Shown piece by piece: positions 15,553-23,949 of a stretch of 32,357 nt of DNA; within the stretch, counting starts at the first letter, position 1, and every line of letters begins with the position of its first letter. Where the stretch lies: contig HF992661.1 in the NCBI GenBank assembly GCA_000436695.1, positions 6,385 through 38,741 of the forward strand, read 5' to 3'. A program made the position numbers and the translations under genes. The notes under the pieces are model-generated. The model was not told the origin of the DNA and made no database searches. It was given only the letters and a program-made list of their open reading frames with translations. This DNA is from Prevotella sp. CAG:1185 (GTDB lineage: Bacteria > Bacteroidota > Bacteroidia > Bacteroidales > Bacteroidaceae).

Positions 15553-16266
15553 ATGACGAAATTAAGCGTAAACATCAACAAGGTGGCCACCATACGCAAT
15601 GCACGTGGAGGCAACAATCCTGACGTGCAGAAAGTGGCTGTTGATTGTGAAAAGTTTGGCGCGCAAGGCATCACCGTACATCCCCGGCCCGACGAACGGC
15701 ACATCAGATATCAGGATGTGAGAGACATCAGACCGCTGATAACAACAGAGCTGAACATAGAGGGCAACCCTATAGACAAATACATAAGGCTCGTGCTCGA
15801 AGTGAAGCCTACTCAAGTAACCTTGGTTCCTGATGCCGACAACCAGATTACAAGTAATCACGGATGGGACACAGTGACCAACAAAGAGTTTCTGACCGAC
15901 GTAATAGGACAGTTTAGAGAGGCCGGCATAAGAACTTCGATATTCGTAGACGCCTACCCTAAGATGGTTGAAGCGGCACAGCAGTGCGGAACCGACCGCG
16001 TGGAGCTGTACACCGAACCTTACGCATCGGGATACGAAGCTAACCGCGAAGAGGCTATAAAGCCGTTTATCGAAGCGGCTAAGGCTGCCAAGGCTGCCGG
16101 ACTGGGCCTCAATGCGGGACACGACCTCAGCCTGCAGAACCTGGAATATTTTCATAAGAACATTCCATGGCTCGACGAAGTGAGCATAGGACACGCGCTG
16201 ATATGCGACGCGCTTTATCTCGGACTTGAGGAAACAATAAAAAGATATCTTGTATGTCTGAAATAA
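15553..16266 (+). CDS. pdxJ: pyridoxine 5'-phosphate synthase
   Basis: A 237-residue TIM-barrel enzyme that condenses 3-amino-2-oxopropyl phosphate with 1-deoxy-D-xylulose 5-phosphate to give pyridoxine 5'-phosphate (vitamin B6). Recognised by LSVNINKVATIRNARGG at the N-terminus, the active-site segment TVHPRPDERHI (H43, R45, E48), the TLVPD strand, and GLGLNAGHDLS followed by EVSIGHALICDAL at the C-terminus, which binds phosphate. Length is typical. The DJ-1-like gene follows at 58 bp on the same strand and is probably co-transcribed. Confidence 0.97.
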   Translation: MTKLSVNINKVATIRNARGGNNPDVQKVAVDCEKFGAQGITVHPRPDERHIRYQDVRDIRPLITTELNIEGNPIDKYIRLVLEVKPTQVTLVPDADNQITSNHGWDTVTNKEFLTDVIGQFREAGIRTSIFVDAYPKMVEAAQQCGTDRVELYTEPYASGYEANREEAIKPFIEAAKAAKAAGLGLNAGHDLSLQNLEYFHKNIPWLDEVSIGHALICDALYLGLEETIKRYLVCLK

Positions 16267-16324
16267 GCAACAGGCTGCAAACAAATAACACATATAAATC
16301 ATTAAAACTTACAAAGAAAACATC

Positions 16325-16888
16325 ATGGCTAAAGTTTATGAATTTTTGGCTACAGGCTTCGAAGAAGTTGAAGCATTGTTACCATTAGATATCATGCGCC
16401 GCGCAGGCGTTGAGTTTAAAACCGTAAGCGTTACAGGCGCAAAAGAGGTGGAATCGTCACACGGCGTTAAAATCACAGCCGACCTGCTGTTCGAGGAAGC
16501 TGATTTTAGCGACGCTGACTTGCTGATGATTCCAGGCGGACTGCCAGGAGCCACCAACCTTAACGAGCACACAGGCGTGAAGAAGGCTCTCATAGAACAG
16601 AACCGTAAGGGAAAGATGATTGGCGCAATATGTGCCGGACCGATGGTGCTCGGAGGTCTCGGACTGCTCAGCGGCAAGCGTGCCACATGCTACCCTGGAT
16701 TTGAGAAATATCTCGACGAGGCTGAATATACACATGAGCTATGCACCGTTGACGGCAACATAACAACAGGTGAAGGACCGGCAGCAACACTGCCTTACTC
16801 GTACACTCTGCTTGAGGCCCTGACCGACCACAAGACTGCCGACAGCGTGGCTGAAGGTATGATGTACAAGCACCTAATGATGAAATAA
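16325..16888 (+). CDS. DJ-1/PfpI family protein (YajL/ThiJ-like)
   Basis: A 187-residue single-domain member of the DJ-1 superfamily. The nucleophile elbow is AICAGP with C103, and the conserved acid near the N-terminus is E16 in GFEEVEALLP, equivalent to Glu18 and Cys106 of human DJ-1. The PGGLPGATNL loop at 70-79 completes the site. Relatives are described as deglycases, glyoxalases or oxidative-stress chaperones; which applies here cannot be decided. It follows pdxJ at 58 bp and precedes a hairpin at 16901-16943. Confidence 0.92.
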   Translation: MAKVYEFLATGFEEVEALLPLDIMRRAGVEFKTVSVTGAKEVESSHGVKITADLLFEEADFSDADLLMIPGGLPGATNLNEHTGVKKALIEQNRKGKMIGAICAGPMVLGGLGLLSGKRATCYPGFEKYLDEAEYTHELCTVDGNITTGEGPAATLPYSYTLLEALTDHKTADSVAEGMMYKHLMMK

Positions 16889-16900
16889 TAACACTCGGCA

Positions 16901-16943
16901 TACAGGCAGGAGACCGGCTTTAAGGCTATGTTTCCTGCCTGTA
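16901..16943 (+). terminator. hairpin after the DJ-1-like gene, possible terminator
   Basis: TACAGGCAGGA (16901-16911) pairs perfectly with TCCTGCCTGTA (16933-16943). There is no T-run after it, so termination may be inefficient or the hairpin may protect the 3' end. The rest of the gap to 17108 holds only a small ATGAGC/GCTCAT dyad near 17033-17054. Confidence 0.5.
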
Positions 16944-17108
16944 ACCGTAATTAATGCTTTGCCGGCTCAAGGCGCTAAATATGACAGACATCACCACAAT
17001 ACGCCCGACTCGCACCAGAAGCATTTGCCTGCATGAGCGCAACGGCATGCTCATACACACATGAAAACTTACCGACAAAATAACCAAACAATAAAATCAC
17101 AAAAAATT

Positions 17109-17774
17109 ATGGACTACGTTGTAATTGTAGCCGGAGGCAAAGGACTCAGAATGGGCTCGGACATACCAAAACAATTCTTACCGGTAAACGGCTTTCCGGT
17201 ATTGATGAGAACAATTAAGAGATTTGTGGAATACAGCAGCTCTCTGAAAATAATATTGGTGCTGCCCAAAGACCAGCAGGAATTCTGGCATGAACTGTGT
17301 CAGAAATATCATTTTGCGGCAGAATATCAGATTGCCGACGGAGGCGAAACACGATTTCACTCTGTAAAAAACGGACTGGCACTAATTCCTGACGACGAAC
17401 ACGGTGTAGTTGGCATACACGACGGCGTGCGCCCGTTCCCCTCGGTTGAGGTAATAACCAACTGCTACGAAACTGCAAGAGAACACAAGACCGTTGTGCC
17501 TGTGATACCGGTTGTTGAAACGCTTATTCACCTCAACGACGACAATTCAATCCGGACTGTGCCAAGAAAGGAATACCGACTTGTGCAGACTCCACAGACT
17601 TTCGACATACAGCTGCTCAAAAAAGCTTATGAACAGCCTTACTGCGACGACTTTACTGACGATGCCTCTGTGGTTGAGCACATGGGATATCCGCCATTAC
17701 TCATAGAAGGCAACCGCGAAAACATAAAAATAACAACGCCATTCGACCTGCGCATCGCAAGAATACTCGCATAA
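17109..17774 (+). CDS. ispD: 2-C-methyl-D-erythritol 4-phosphate cytidylyltransferase
   Basis: A 221-residue enzyme of the MEP isoprenoid pathway that transfers CMP from CTP to MEP. Motifs: the nucleotide loop AGGKGLRMG at about residues 8-16 with PKQF just after it, HDGVRPFPS near residue 104, and RLVQTPQTF near 160. The frame is open to an ATG at 17061, but the added residues are polar and unlike any IspD, and all family members begin close to the AGG loop, so the ATG at 17109 is chosen. ispF, a later enzyme of the same pathway, lies in the same window at 23950. recG follows at 58 bp. Confidence 0.96.
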   Translation: MDYVVIVAGGKGLRMGSDIPKQFLPVNGFPVLMRTIKRFVEYSSSLKIILVLPKDQQEFWHELCQKYHFAAEYQIADGGETRFHSVKNGLALIPDDEHGVVGIHDGVRPFPSVEVITNCYETAREHKTVVPVIPVVETLIHLNDDNSIRTVPRKEYRLVQTPQTFDIQLLKKAYEQPYCDDFTDDASVVEHMGYPPLLIEGNRENIKITTPFDLRIARILA

Positions 17775-17832
17775 CACACAAACAGAAAAATATATATTAT
17801 TCACTCAACATATCAGTTTCTGAGACGATACA

Positions 17833-19932
17833 ATGCTCGACATATTAGACCAAGACATACAGTTTCTGCCAGGTGTAGGCCCCCGGCGCAAGACCCTGCT
17901 CAGTAAAGAGCTGGGAATAGGCACCTACAAAGAACTGCTGGAATATTATCCATACAAATATGTCGACCGCAGCCGCATATACCGCATAAAGGAACTTTCA
18001 GGCGACATGCCCTTTGTACAGATATGCGCACGAATACTGAGCTTTGAGACATTCGACATGGGATTTCACCGCACAAGGGTTGTTGCCCATGTATCCGACG
18101 GCACCGGAGTAGCCGACATTGTGTGGTTTTCGGGTGCTAAATACATTATCTCACACTACAAACTTTCTACCGACTATATAATCTTCGGCCGTCCTACAGT
18201 GTTCAACGGCCGCTACCAGTTTGCCCATCCCGACATCGACCCGGCGTCAGAAATGCAATTGTCGCAGATGGGGCTTCAGCCTTATTATGTAACAACAGAA
18301 AACATGAAGAAGGCGGGCATGACGTCGAGAGCCGTTGAAAAATTAATTAAAAGCATGCTCGACAACATGAAAGAGCCGCTGAAGGAAACTCTGCCAGACT
18401 TCATAACCATGCCGCTGCACATGATTTCAAGAGACGAGGCGTTCAGGAAAATCCATTGTCCCAAAACGCCCGACGACATGACAAAGGCACGATACAGACT
18501 GAAATTTGAAGAACTCTTTTATGTGCAGCTGAACATTCTGCGCTATGCCAACGACCACAGGCGCAAATACCGGGGATATATTTTCAGCCGTATCGGCAAC
18601 GCATTTAACGACTTCTATTTCAACAACCTGCCCTTTCCGCTCACCGGAGCGCAGAAACGTGTAATCAAGGAGATAAGAAAAGACATGGGGTCGGGCCGAC
18701 AGATGAACCGTCTGCTGCAAGGCGATGTGGGCAGCGGCAAGACACTCGTGGCTCTGATGTCGATGCTCATTGCCGTAGACAACGGATTTCAGGCATGCAT
18801 AATGGCACCAACCGAAATACTTGCCGAACAGCATCTAAGCACAATCAAGGGCATGCTCAAGGACATGCCCGTCAGCGTTGAGCTACTTACCGGCATGGTA
18901 AAGGGCAAACGGCGCAAAGCTGTGCTGGAAGGACTGGCTGACGGGAGCGTAAACATACTTGTAGGCACTCACGCCGTAATAGAAGACACCGTACAGTTTG
19001 CACGCCTTGGCTTTGTAGTTGTTGACGAGCAACACAGATTCGGAGTGGCACAGAGGGCACGCCTGTGGAACAAAAGCGACAACCCGCCCCACGTGCTGGT
19101 TATGACGGCAACGCCTATTCCGCGCACTCTTGCAATGACTCTATACGGCGACCTCGACGTAAGCATCATCGACGAACTGCCGCCGGGACGCAAGCCCGTG
19201 GTAACCATACACAAGTATGACGACCAGATGACGAGTCTTTACAACGGCATCAGAAAACAGATTCACGAGGGGCGGCAAGTATATATCGTATTCCCGCTGA
19301 TAAAAGAGAGCGAGAAAATAGACCTGAAAAATCTTGAAGACGGTTTTGAAGGCCTTAAAGAGGTGTTTCCCGAATTCAGACTCAGCAAGGTTCACGGCAA
19401 GATGAAACCAGCTGAAAAGGAGGAAGAGATGAAACGCTTTGTCTCAGGCGAGACACAGATACTCGTAGCCACTACGGTGATTGAGGTTGGCGTAAACGTG
19501 CCAAACGCATCTGTAATGGTAATCCTCAACGCCGAACGTTTTGGTCTTTCTCAGTTGCATCAGCTGCGCGGACGTGTAGGACGCGGAGCCGACCAGTCGT
19601 ACTGCATACTGGTAAGCAAACGCAAGCTGAGCGACGAGACACGCAAGCGCATTGACATAATGTGCGATACAAACGACGGATTCAAGATTGCCGAAGCAGA
19701 CCTGAAACTGCGCGGCCCCGGCGACTTGGAGGGCACACAGCAAAGCGGAATGGCATTTGACCTGAAGATTGCCGACATAGCAAGAGACGGACAACTTGTA
19801 CAGCTCGCACGCGATGAAGCACAGAAAATAATTGACAACGATCCGCAGTGTAAAAAACAAGAATATAACATACTTTGGAAACGGCTCGACTCGCTCAGAA
19901 AGACAAACATCAACTGGTCTGCAATATCGTGA
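17833..19932 (+). CDS. recG: ATP-dependent DNA helicase RecG
   Basis: A 699-residue superfamily 2 helicase that remodels stalled replication forks and branch-migrates Holliday junctions. The N-terminal 250 residues form the wedge domain (from FLPGVGPRRKTLLSKELGI). The motor has Walker A GDVGSGKT at 297-304, motif II DEQH at 398-401, motif III VMTATPIPRT, and the C-terminal LHQLRGRVGRG (motif VI) followed by the TRG-type segment LRGPGDLEGTQQSG. The length fits the family. It probably shares a transcript with ispD 58 bp upstream, as no promoter is seen between them. Confidence 0.97.
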   Translation: MLDILDQDIQFLPGVGPRRKTLLSKELGIGTYKELLEYYPYKYVDRSRIYRIKELSGDMPFVQICARILSFETFDMGFHRTRVVAHVSDGTGVADIVWFSGAKYIISHYKLSTDYIIFGRPTVFNGRYQFAHPDIDPASEMQLSQMGLQPYYVTTENMKKAGMTSRAVEKLIKSMLDNMKEPLKETLPDFITMPLHMISRDEAFRKIHCPKTPDDMTKARYRLKFEELFYVQLNILRYANDHRRKYRGYIFSRIGNAFNDFYFNNLPFPLTGAQKRVIKEIRKDMGSGRQMNRLLQGDVGSGKTLVALMSMLIAVDNGFQACIMAPTEILAEQHLSTIKGMLKDMPVSVELLTGMVKGKRRKAVLEGLADGSVNILVGTHAVIEDTVQFARLGFVVVDEQHRFGVAQRARLWNKSDNPPHVLVMTATPIPRTLAMTLYGDLDVSIIDELPPGRKPVVTIHKYDDQMTSLYNGIRKQIHEGRQVYIVFPLIKESEKIDLKNLEDGFEGLKEVFPEFRLSKVHGKMKPAEKEEEMKRFVSGETQILVATTVIEVGVNVPNASVMVILNAERFGLSQLHQLRGRVGRGADQSYCILVSKRKLSDETRKRIDIMCDTNDGFKIAEADLKLRGPGDLEGTQQSGMAFDLKIADIARDGQLVQLARDEAQKIIDNDPQCKKQEYNILWKRLDSLRKTNINWSAIS

Positions 19933-19985
19933 TTTTTAACTAAAATGCTAACAATATGAATATCAACCAGTTAGTATAAGTTAAA

Positions 19986-20037
19986 TTGTTAAACACCTCC
20001 GGCCCGGTTTGTTAAAGTGTCAATAAAGTTGTTAAAC
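19986..20037 (+). promoter_or_regulatory. three direct TTGTTAAA repeats
   Basis: TTGTTAAAC (19986-19994), TTGTTAAAG (20009-20017) and TTGTTAAAC (20029-20037) occur 23 and 20 bp apart, about two helical turns, immediately upstream of the M23 gene promoter. This is the geometry of a cooperative regulator site; the binding protein is unknown. Confidence 0.4.
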
Positions 20038-20064
20038 AGAAAATCAACTATCACAGATTTTTAT

Positions 20065-20072
20065 TATCTTTG
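20065..20072 (+). promoter_or_regulatory. -7 promoter element of the M23 peptidase gene
   Basis: TATCTTTG matches TAnnTTTG and would start transcription near 20077, giving a leader of about 100 nt. No TTG lies at the right distance upstream, so help from the repeats at 19986-20037 is possible. Confidence 0.6.
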
Positions 20073-20175
20073 CAAATGTTTTTATGATAGACCGGAAAAT
20101 ACTTATCTGTTACCTTTTTCTGACTATCACCCGCGGCTGCCTCCGCATTTTTATCTTAACCAAGAACAATAAATT

Positions 20176-21111
20176 ATGCATTTTAAAAGAACAATAAAGA
20201 CATTAGCATTTACGGCATTATTTACAATAACGGCAGTTTCAGCCTCTGCTCAAGACCTGTTAGCCCGTCAGGCTCCTATTGACAGAAAGATGAAGGCTGT
20301 AGACACATTGGCTCTCAAAAACATCATACACAGAGAGCAGACAAACTCACCCTCTGCACAGCTCTACAAAGAATGGAGCAACAAATACGCTCACCGCGCA
20401 ACTAATCTACCCGACTCATTCCTAATCAATCTGAAACACTTCTGCATGCCTACAACAAGTAAGGTCATCACATCTAACTTCGGACGCCGTTGGGGCCGCA
20501 TGCACAAGGGTATCGACGTAAAAGTTTATATTGGCGACACTATACGCGCTGCATTCAGCGGAAAAGTAAGAATTGTAAGATACGAGGCCAACGGATACGG
20601 AAATTATGTTGTTATCCGCCACTACAATGGTCTTGAAACTATATACGGACACATGTCTAAGCAACTTGTTGAAGAAAACCAGACCGTCAGAGCAGGCGAA
20701 CCTATCGGACTCGGCGGAAACACCGGACGAAGCACAGGTTCACACCTCCACTTTGAGACACGTCTATGCGGTGTTGCCCTCAACCCGGCCCTCTTGTTCG
20801 ACTTCAGAAATCAGGATGTCACAGGCGACACTTATCTGTTCCGTCGTGATACTTATGACAATGAGTCAGAATTGGCAAACAAGGATAGAGGAAAAGTTGA
20901 CAACGACTATGCTTCAACAAGCAAACGCAACTCTTCAGGTAACAACAAGAACAACGACAGCGGTGACATACGCTACCACAAAGTTCAAAAAGGAGAAACC
21001 CTGTCAAGTATTGCAAAGAAACGTGGCACAACTATCGAAGAACTTTGCAAACTTAATCACCTCACGAAGAAAATGCGTATTCGTCCGGGACAAATCCTCA
21101 GATACTCATAA
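20176..21111 (+). CDS. M23 family peptidase with C-terminal LysM domain
   Basis: A 311-residue secreted cell wall endopeptidase. Residues 1-26 are a signal peptide ending ASAQ. The M23 (LytM) domain spans about 92-205 with zinc ligands H110 and D114 in the H-x-x-x-D motif and H192 in S-H-L-H-F-E, and H159 in YGHM as a further active-site histidine, so all key residues are present. A serine- and asparagine-rich linker (about 235-265) leads to a LysM peptidoglycan-binding domain at about 267-310 (YHKVQKGETLSSIAKKRGTT). It should cut peptidoglycan crosslinks during growth or division. A terminator follows directly. Confidence 0.95.
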   Translation: MHFKRTIKTLAFTALFTITAVSASAQDLLARQAPIDRKMKAVDTLALKNIIHREQTNSPSAQLYKEWSNKYAHRATNLPDSFLINLKHFCMPTTSKVITSNFGRRWGRMHKGIDVKVYIGDTIRAAFSGKVRIVRYEANGYGNYVVIRHYNGLETIYGHMSKQLVEENQTVRAGEPIGLGGNTGRSTGSHLHFETRLCGVALNPALLFDFRNQDVTGDTYLFRRDTYDNESELANKDRGKVDNDYASTSKRNSSGNNKNNDSGDIRYHKVQKGETLSSIAKKRGTTIEELCKLNHLTKKMRIRPGQILRYS

Positions 21112-21132
21112 TTGTTAATGTCTATAAATAGC

Positions 21133-21170
21133 AAAGCGGTTGTCTACATTATGTGGATAACCGCTTTTTT
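21133..21170 (+). terminator. intrinsic terminator of the M23 peptidase gene
   Basis: AAAGCGGTT (21133-21141) pairs with AACCGCTTT (21159-21167), extended inward to about 15 bp with mismatches, and is followed by a T-run. Confidence 0.9.
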
Positions 21171-21174
21171 AATT

Positions 21175-21333
21175 TAGAATTAAGAATTTAGAATTAAGAA
21201 TTCATAATTGGAAAGTGGACGGGAAAGCTTTTTATTGACGATTTTCTTAATTTTTAATTCTTAATTGGAAAGTGGACGGGAAATCTTTTATTAGTTATTT
21301 TCTTAATTTTTAATTCTTAATTTTTAATTCTTC
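21175..21333. repeat. two tandem copies of a 57-bp AT-rich unit with inverted flanks
   Basis: Two adjacent units (21206-21262 and 21263-21318) each begin AATTGGAAAGTGGACGGGAA and end in TTCTTAATTTTTAATTCTT. The left flank (TTAGAATTAAGAATTTAG) is roughly the reverse complement of the right flank (TTTTTAATTCTT), giving an overall inverted layout. The right edge provides the last two codons and stop of the glycosyltransferase gene at 21324. Confidence 0.8.
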
Positions 21334-22115
21334 ACTGCCCTTATTACAAACCAGATGTGCATAAGGATTGTTGTGAACAGGCCATAATGACGGCTCATAA
21401 CATCGAAACGCTCGAGGAGCGATGCCCTGTGATTCTTCGTCGACTGACCTTCACGCTGATAGTCGACGATGGTGGCATGAACATTGACCAACGGTAACGA
21501 CTCCTTTTCAGCTTCTTTCATTATGCGTATACACCAGTCTACGTCAGCCGAAAAGCGGTAACGCAAGTCGTATGCCACCTTCTGAGCCAAGTCAGTACGT
21601 GCATAAAAAGCCTGATGACACACCAGCATGCCATGTCGGAAAGAGCGCCATGTAAGCTTTTCGGGAGGTGTAAGTCTGCGTCGACTCAAATAATTGCCGT
21701 CATTGTCAACCCAGTCGGTATCGCCATAAAGCACTCCAGGAAGAGGTTTGTCTTCACTGACACATTCATCTAAATGAGCATTAGTGGCAATAACGGAAAG
21801 AGTGTCAGCCGACGGAAAGAAGTCGCCGGCATTTAAGAAACATATATAATCGCCAGTAGCAAGCCTTCTGCCCTTGTTCATTGCGTCGTAAAGGCCCTTG
21901 TCGGGTTCAGATACAATTCTCACCTCATGACCATTCTCTGCGGCGTCAGAAGCCTTTTTATATTCTTCAGCCAACTTCTGCGTGCCGTCAGACGAAGCCC
22001 CGTCAACGATAATATGCTCCACAGCCGGATAAGTCTGACGCGCCACACTGTCTGCCGTGCGCATAAACACATCAGCCGCGTTATAAGTAATTGTTACAAT
22101 TGTAAACTTTATCAT
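21324..22115 (-). CDS. glycosyltransferase family 2
   Basis: A 263-residue GT-A fold glycosyltransferase. The N-terminus FTIVTITYNAADVFMRTADS and the strand HIIVDGASSDGT are typical GT2 nucleotide-sugar binding elements, followed by EPDKGLYDAMNKG and CFLNAGDFF, the region that holds the metal-binding acidic motif in close relatives. It resembles WcaE-like and colanic or O-antigen type transferases that add a sugar to a polysaccharide precursor at the inner membrane. It overlaps the stop of the upstream GT4 gene by 4 bp (ATGA), so translation is likely coupled. The acceptor and donor are unknown, and no other polysaccharide genes are next to it. Confidence 0.92.
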   Translation of the reverse strand: MIKFTIVTITYNAADVFMRTADSVARQTYPAVEHIIVDGASSDGTQKLAEEYKKASDAAENGHEVRIVSEPDKGLYDAMNKGRRLATGDYICFLNAGDFFPSADTLSVIATNAHLDECVSEDKPLPGVLYGDTDWVDNDGNYLSRRRLTPPEKLTWRSFRHGMLVCHQAFYARTDLAQKVAYDLRYRFSADVDWCIRIMKEAEKESLPLVNVHATIVDYQREGQSTKNHRASLLERFDVMSRHYGLFTTILMHIWFVIRAVKN

Positions 22116-23389
22116 AGTCTGTAATGCTTGTAAGCCCTGGCCTGATTATACACTTCAATATACTTCATCGCAACGCTCTGCTGCGAATAACTTACAGAAA
22201 CCTTCTTGACTGCATTGCTGCTCAGTTCATCATAATCAGCTTCAGAGAGAACCCAGCGCATGCCTTCAGCCAAGTCTTCCGCACTCTTGTATTCAGCCAC
22301 ATAACCATTTTTGCGGTGATCAATCATTTCAGGAATACCTCCCGACTTAAAACCGACACAAGGCACACCGCACGCCATGGCTTCCATAATGGTGTTAGGC
22401 AAGTTGTCTTCAAGCGAAGGCAACACAAACAAATCAGAAGCGTTATACACATCAATAATCTTGCGCTGGTCGCTTACATATCCGAGCGGACATACCGGGA
22501 ACGGCAACTTGTCGGCATATTCTTCCGAATGGCCTCCCAGAATGACAATACTAGTGTTATCTTTCATCTCAGGACAGCGTTCAGCCATAATCTCGCATGC
22601 ACGCACCATATAGTCCATGCCCTTACGCTTGTCGGTTATACGCTGCGACACTACCAAAATGAGCCGTCTGTCAATGGGCAGCGACAGACGCATACGGGCC
22701 TCACGCTTGTCCTCAGGCTTATACTCACGTGTGTCAATAGGATTAGGAATGCTTACCACCTGCTTTCCGACAAGCAGTCCGCTGCCACGCACAGCCTGAC
22801 ACAGCCAGCGGCTGCAAGTAACAAAGAAGATGTTACGCGACGACCAAACCTTTGCCTTACGCTTCCATATTTTTGCAGAAAGATCGTTGGCCGAACCACC
22901 GCCCGGCAGATACTGACAATTGTGGCATCCGCCTGTCTTAAAATATTTACACTTGCGGGTGTAATGGCATATCGACGTTGCCGGCCAAAAGTCGTGCATG
23001 GTCCACACAACAGGCTTTCCGCTGTCTATAATCTTGCGGATGTCCTTTATCGAGAGCATACCCTGATTAATCCAGCTCAGATGTATCACATCAGCCTCCT
23101 TAAACTCCCTAAGGCGTGTGATGTCAGTGCCGGCATTTGCTATATCCACCTCAAAGAGATGCTTTTTGGAAAAGTGCATGTGACAGAAGATGCACCAGCG
23201 TTCCCATAAGAAATTCCAGCGCAGCCATAAACTCTTAGGCAGACCCACCACAGTGATATCCGATGTCTCCTTGTCGCGCACCAGCATCTTAGCCTTCACT
23301 CCATTATTGTTGAGAGCCTCCATAAGCCGGTTGGCGGCAACGGCAGCTCCTCCGGTTTTCTCGCTTGTATTTACGATTAGCACCCGCAT
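22112..23389 (-). CDS. glycosyltransferase family 4
   Basis: A 425-residue GT-B fold transferase. The N-terminus MRVLIVNTSEKTGGAAVAAN is the start of the acceptor domain. A cysteine-rich stretch (CHYTRKCKYFKTGGCHNC, about residues 135-155) is a feature of a Bacteroidota subgroup. The C-terminal donor domain has LVVSQRITDKRKGMDYMVRA and the E-x7-E type element EDNLPNTIMEAMACGVPCVG. The frame stays open upstream to 23422, but that position is inside the promoter element, so the ATG at 23389 is used. It is followed by a GT2 gene overlapping by 4 bp, forming a two-gene transferase operon likely acting on the same surface glycan. Confidence 0.93.
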   Translation of the reverse strand: MRVLIVNTSEKTGGAAVAANRLMEALNNNGVKAKMLVRDKETSDITVVGLPKSLWLRWNFLWERWCIFCHMHFSKKHLFEVDIANAGTDITRLREFKEADVIHLSWINQGMLSIKDIRKIIDSGKPVVWTMHDFWPATSICHYTRKCKYFKTGGCHNCQYLPGGGSANDLSAKIWKRKAKVWSSRNIFFVTCSRWLCQAVRGSGLLVGKQVVSIPNPIDTREYKPEDKREARMRLSLPIDRRLILVVSQRITDKRKGMDYMVRACEIMAERCPEMKDNTSIVILGGHSEEYADKLPFPVCPLGYVSDQRKIIDVYNASDLFVLPSLEDNLPNTIMEAMACGVPCVGFKSGGIPEMIDHRKNGYVAEYKSAEDLAEGMRWVLSEADYDELSSNAVKKVSVSYSQQSVAMKYIEVYNQARAYKHYRL

Positions 23390-23421
23390 TGTTTGAAATC
23401 TTTTTATTTTTAATATAAACA

Positions 23422-23453
23422 CAAAATTAAAATAAAATACTTATTCCACCAAA
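23422..23453 (-). promoter_or_regulatory. Bacteroidota promoter of the glycosyltransferase pair
   Basis: Read leftward: TTTG (23453-23450), a 20-bp spacer, TAATTTTG (23429-23422). Transcription should start near 23416, about 27 nt before the ATG at 23389. Confidence 0.8.
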
Positions 23454-23544
23454 TATAAGAGCTGTTTATATGCTGTTTGCGCACACAATTTATTGATTTG
23501 AGTCAAGAAAAGCCAATTTAATTGCAAAAATATAAGCTAGAGTA

Positions 23545-23575
23545 TTGACAAGAAGCGTTTTTCGCTGTATCTTTG
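23545..23575 (+). promoter_or_regulatory. Bacteroidota promoter of the non-coding RNA
   Basis: TTG (23545-23547), a 20-bp spacer and TATCTTTG (23568-23575). It points rightward into a stretch without an open reading frame. Confidence 0.8.
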
Positions 23576-23580
23576 CAGCA

Positions 23581-23756
23581 TCAAAAGGTTAATAAATTGT
23601 TTAGGTTAGTAAATAGTATTAGTTTAAGGTAAAGTTTTCATGATTATTTAGGATGACAAAGGTAACCGTGAGGTCCCCTTTCGAATCGAAAAAGGTTTTT
23701 TAGTTAAACATATTTTTAATACGCTGCAGCTTGTTGAAAGTTGCAGCGTGTTTTTG
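23581..23756 (+). ncRNA. candidate stand-alone small RNA, about 175 nt
   Basis: A near-perfect promoter (23545-23575) is followed by about 140 nt without a meaningful open reading frame and then by a strong terminator (ACGCTGCA at 23721-23728 pairing with TGCAGCGT at 23742-23749, then TTTTT). Internal features include repeated GGTTAGTAAA/GGTAAA segments and a hairpin around CCTTTCG (23678-23684) and CGAAAAAGG. The promoter-to-terminator layout is what is described for the Bacteroidales-1 RNA motif, and parts of the sequence look familiar from other Bacteroidales, but I cannot confirm the family; a 6S-type RNA is an alternative. The rest of the 23390-23949 gap (23757-23949) shows nothing I can name. 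Confidence 0.6.
23721..23756 (+). terminator. intrinsic terminator of the small RNA
   Basis: An 8-bp perfect stem ACGCTGCA/TGCAGCGT with a 13-base loop, then G and five T. Confidence 0.85.
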
Positions 23757-23949
23757 TTATATAGCATATCCAAATAAACATTACCGGCAGCGATGATGGA
23801 ACCAACGAAACATTATCAACGCAAGATCTTAGCCATTATCGGTCTGTAATATCCCGCCGGATTACGGTTTTTATATTTTGCATATCGCCATTTACTTTTC
23901 GCAGACACAGCGGACTGTTCAAGAAATCACAGCCAGCCGACCTCTACAC

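Noticed and set aside
17061..17108. Upstream ATG for ispD
   Set aside because: The extra 16 residues are polar and absent from the family, whose members start just before the nucleotide loop.
22124..23209. Plus-strand open frame of 361 codons
   Set aside because: It is antisense to the GT4 gene, which has intact family motifs and its own promoter.
23757..23949. Possible gene between the small RNA and ispF
   Set aside because: Short open frames here show no recognisable features, and the longest one continues as the ispF shadow.
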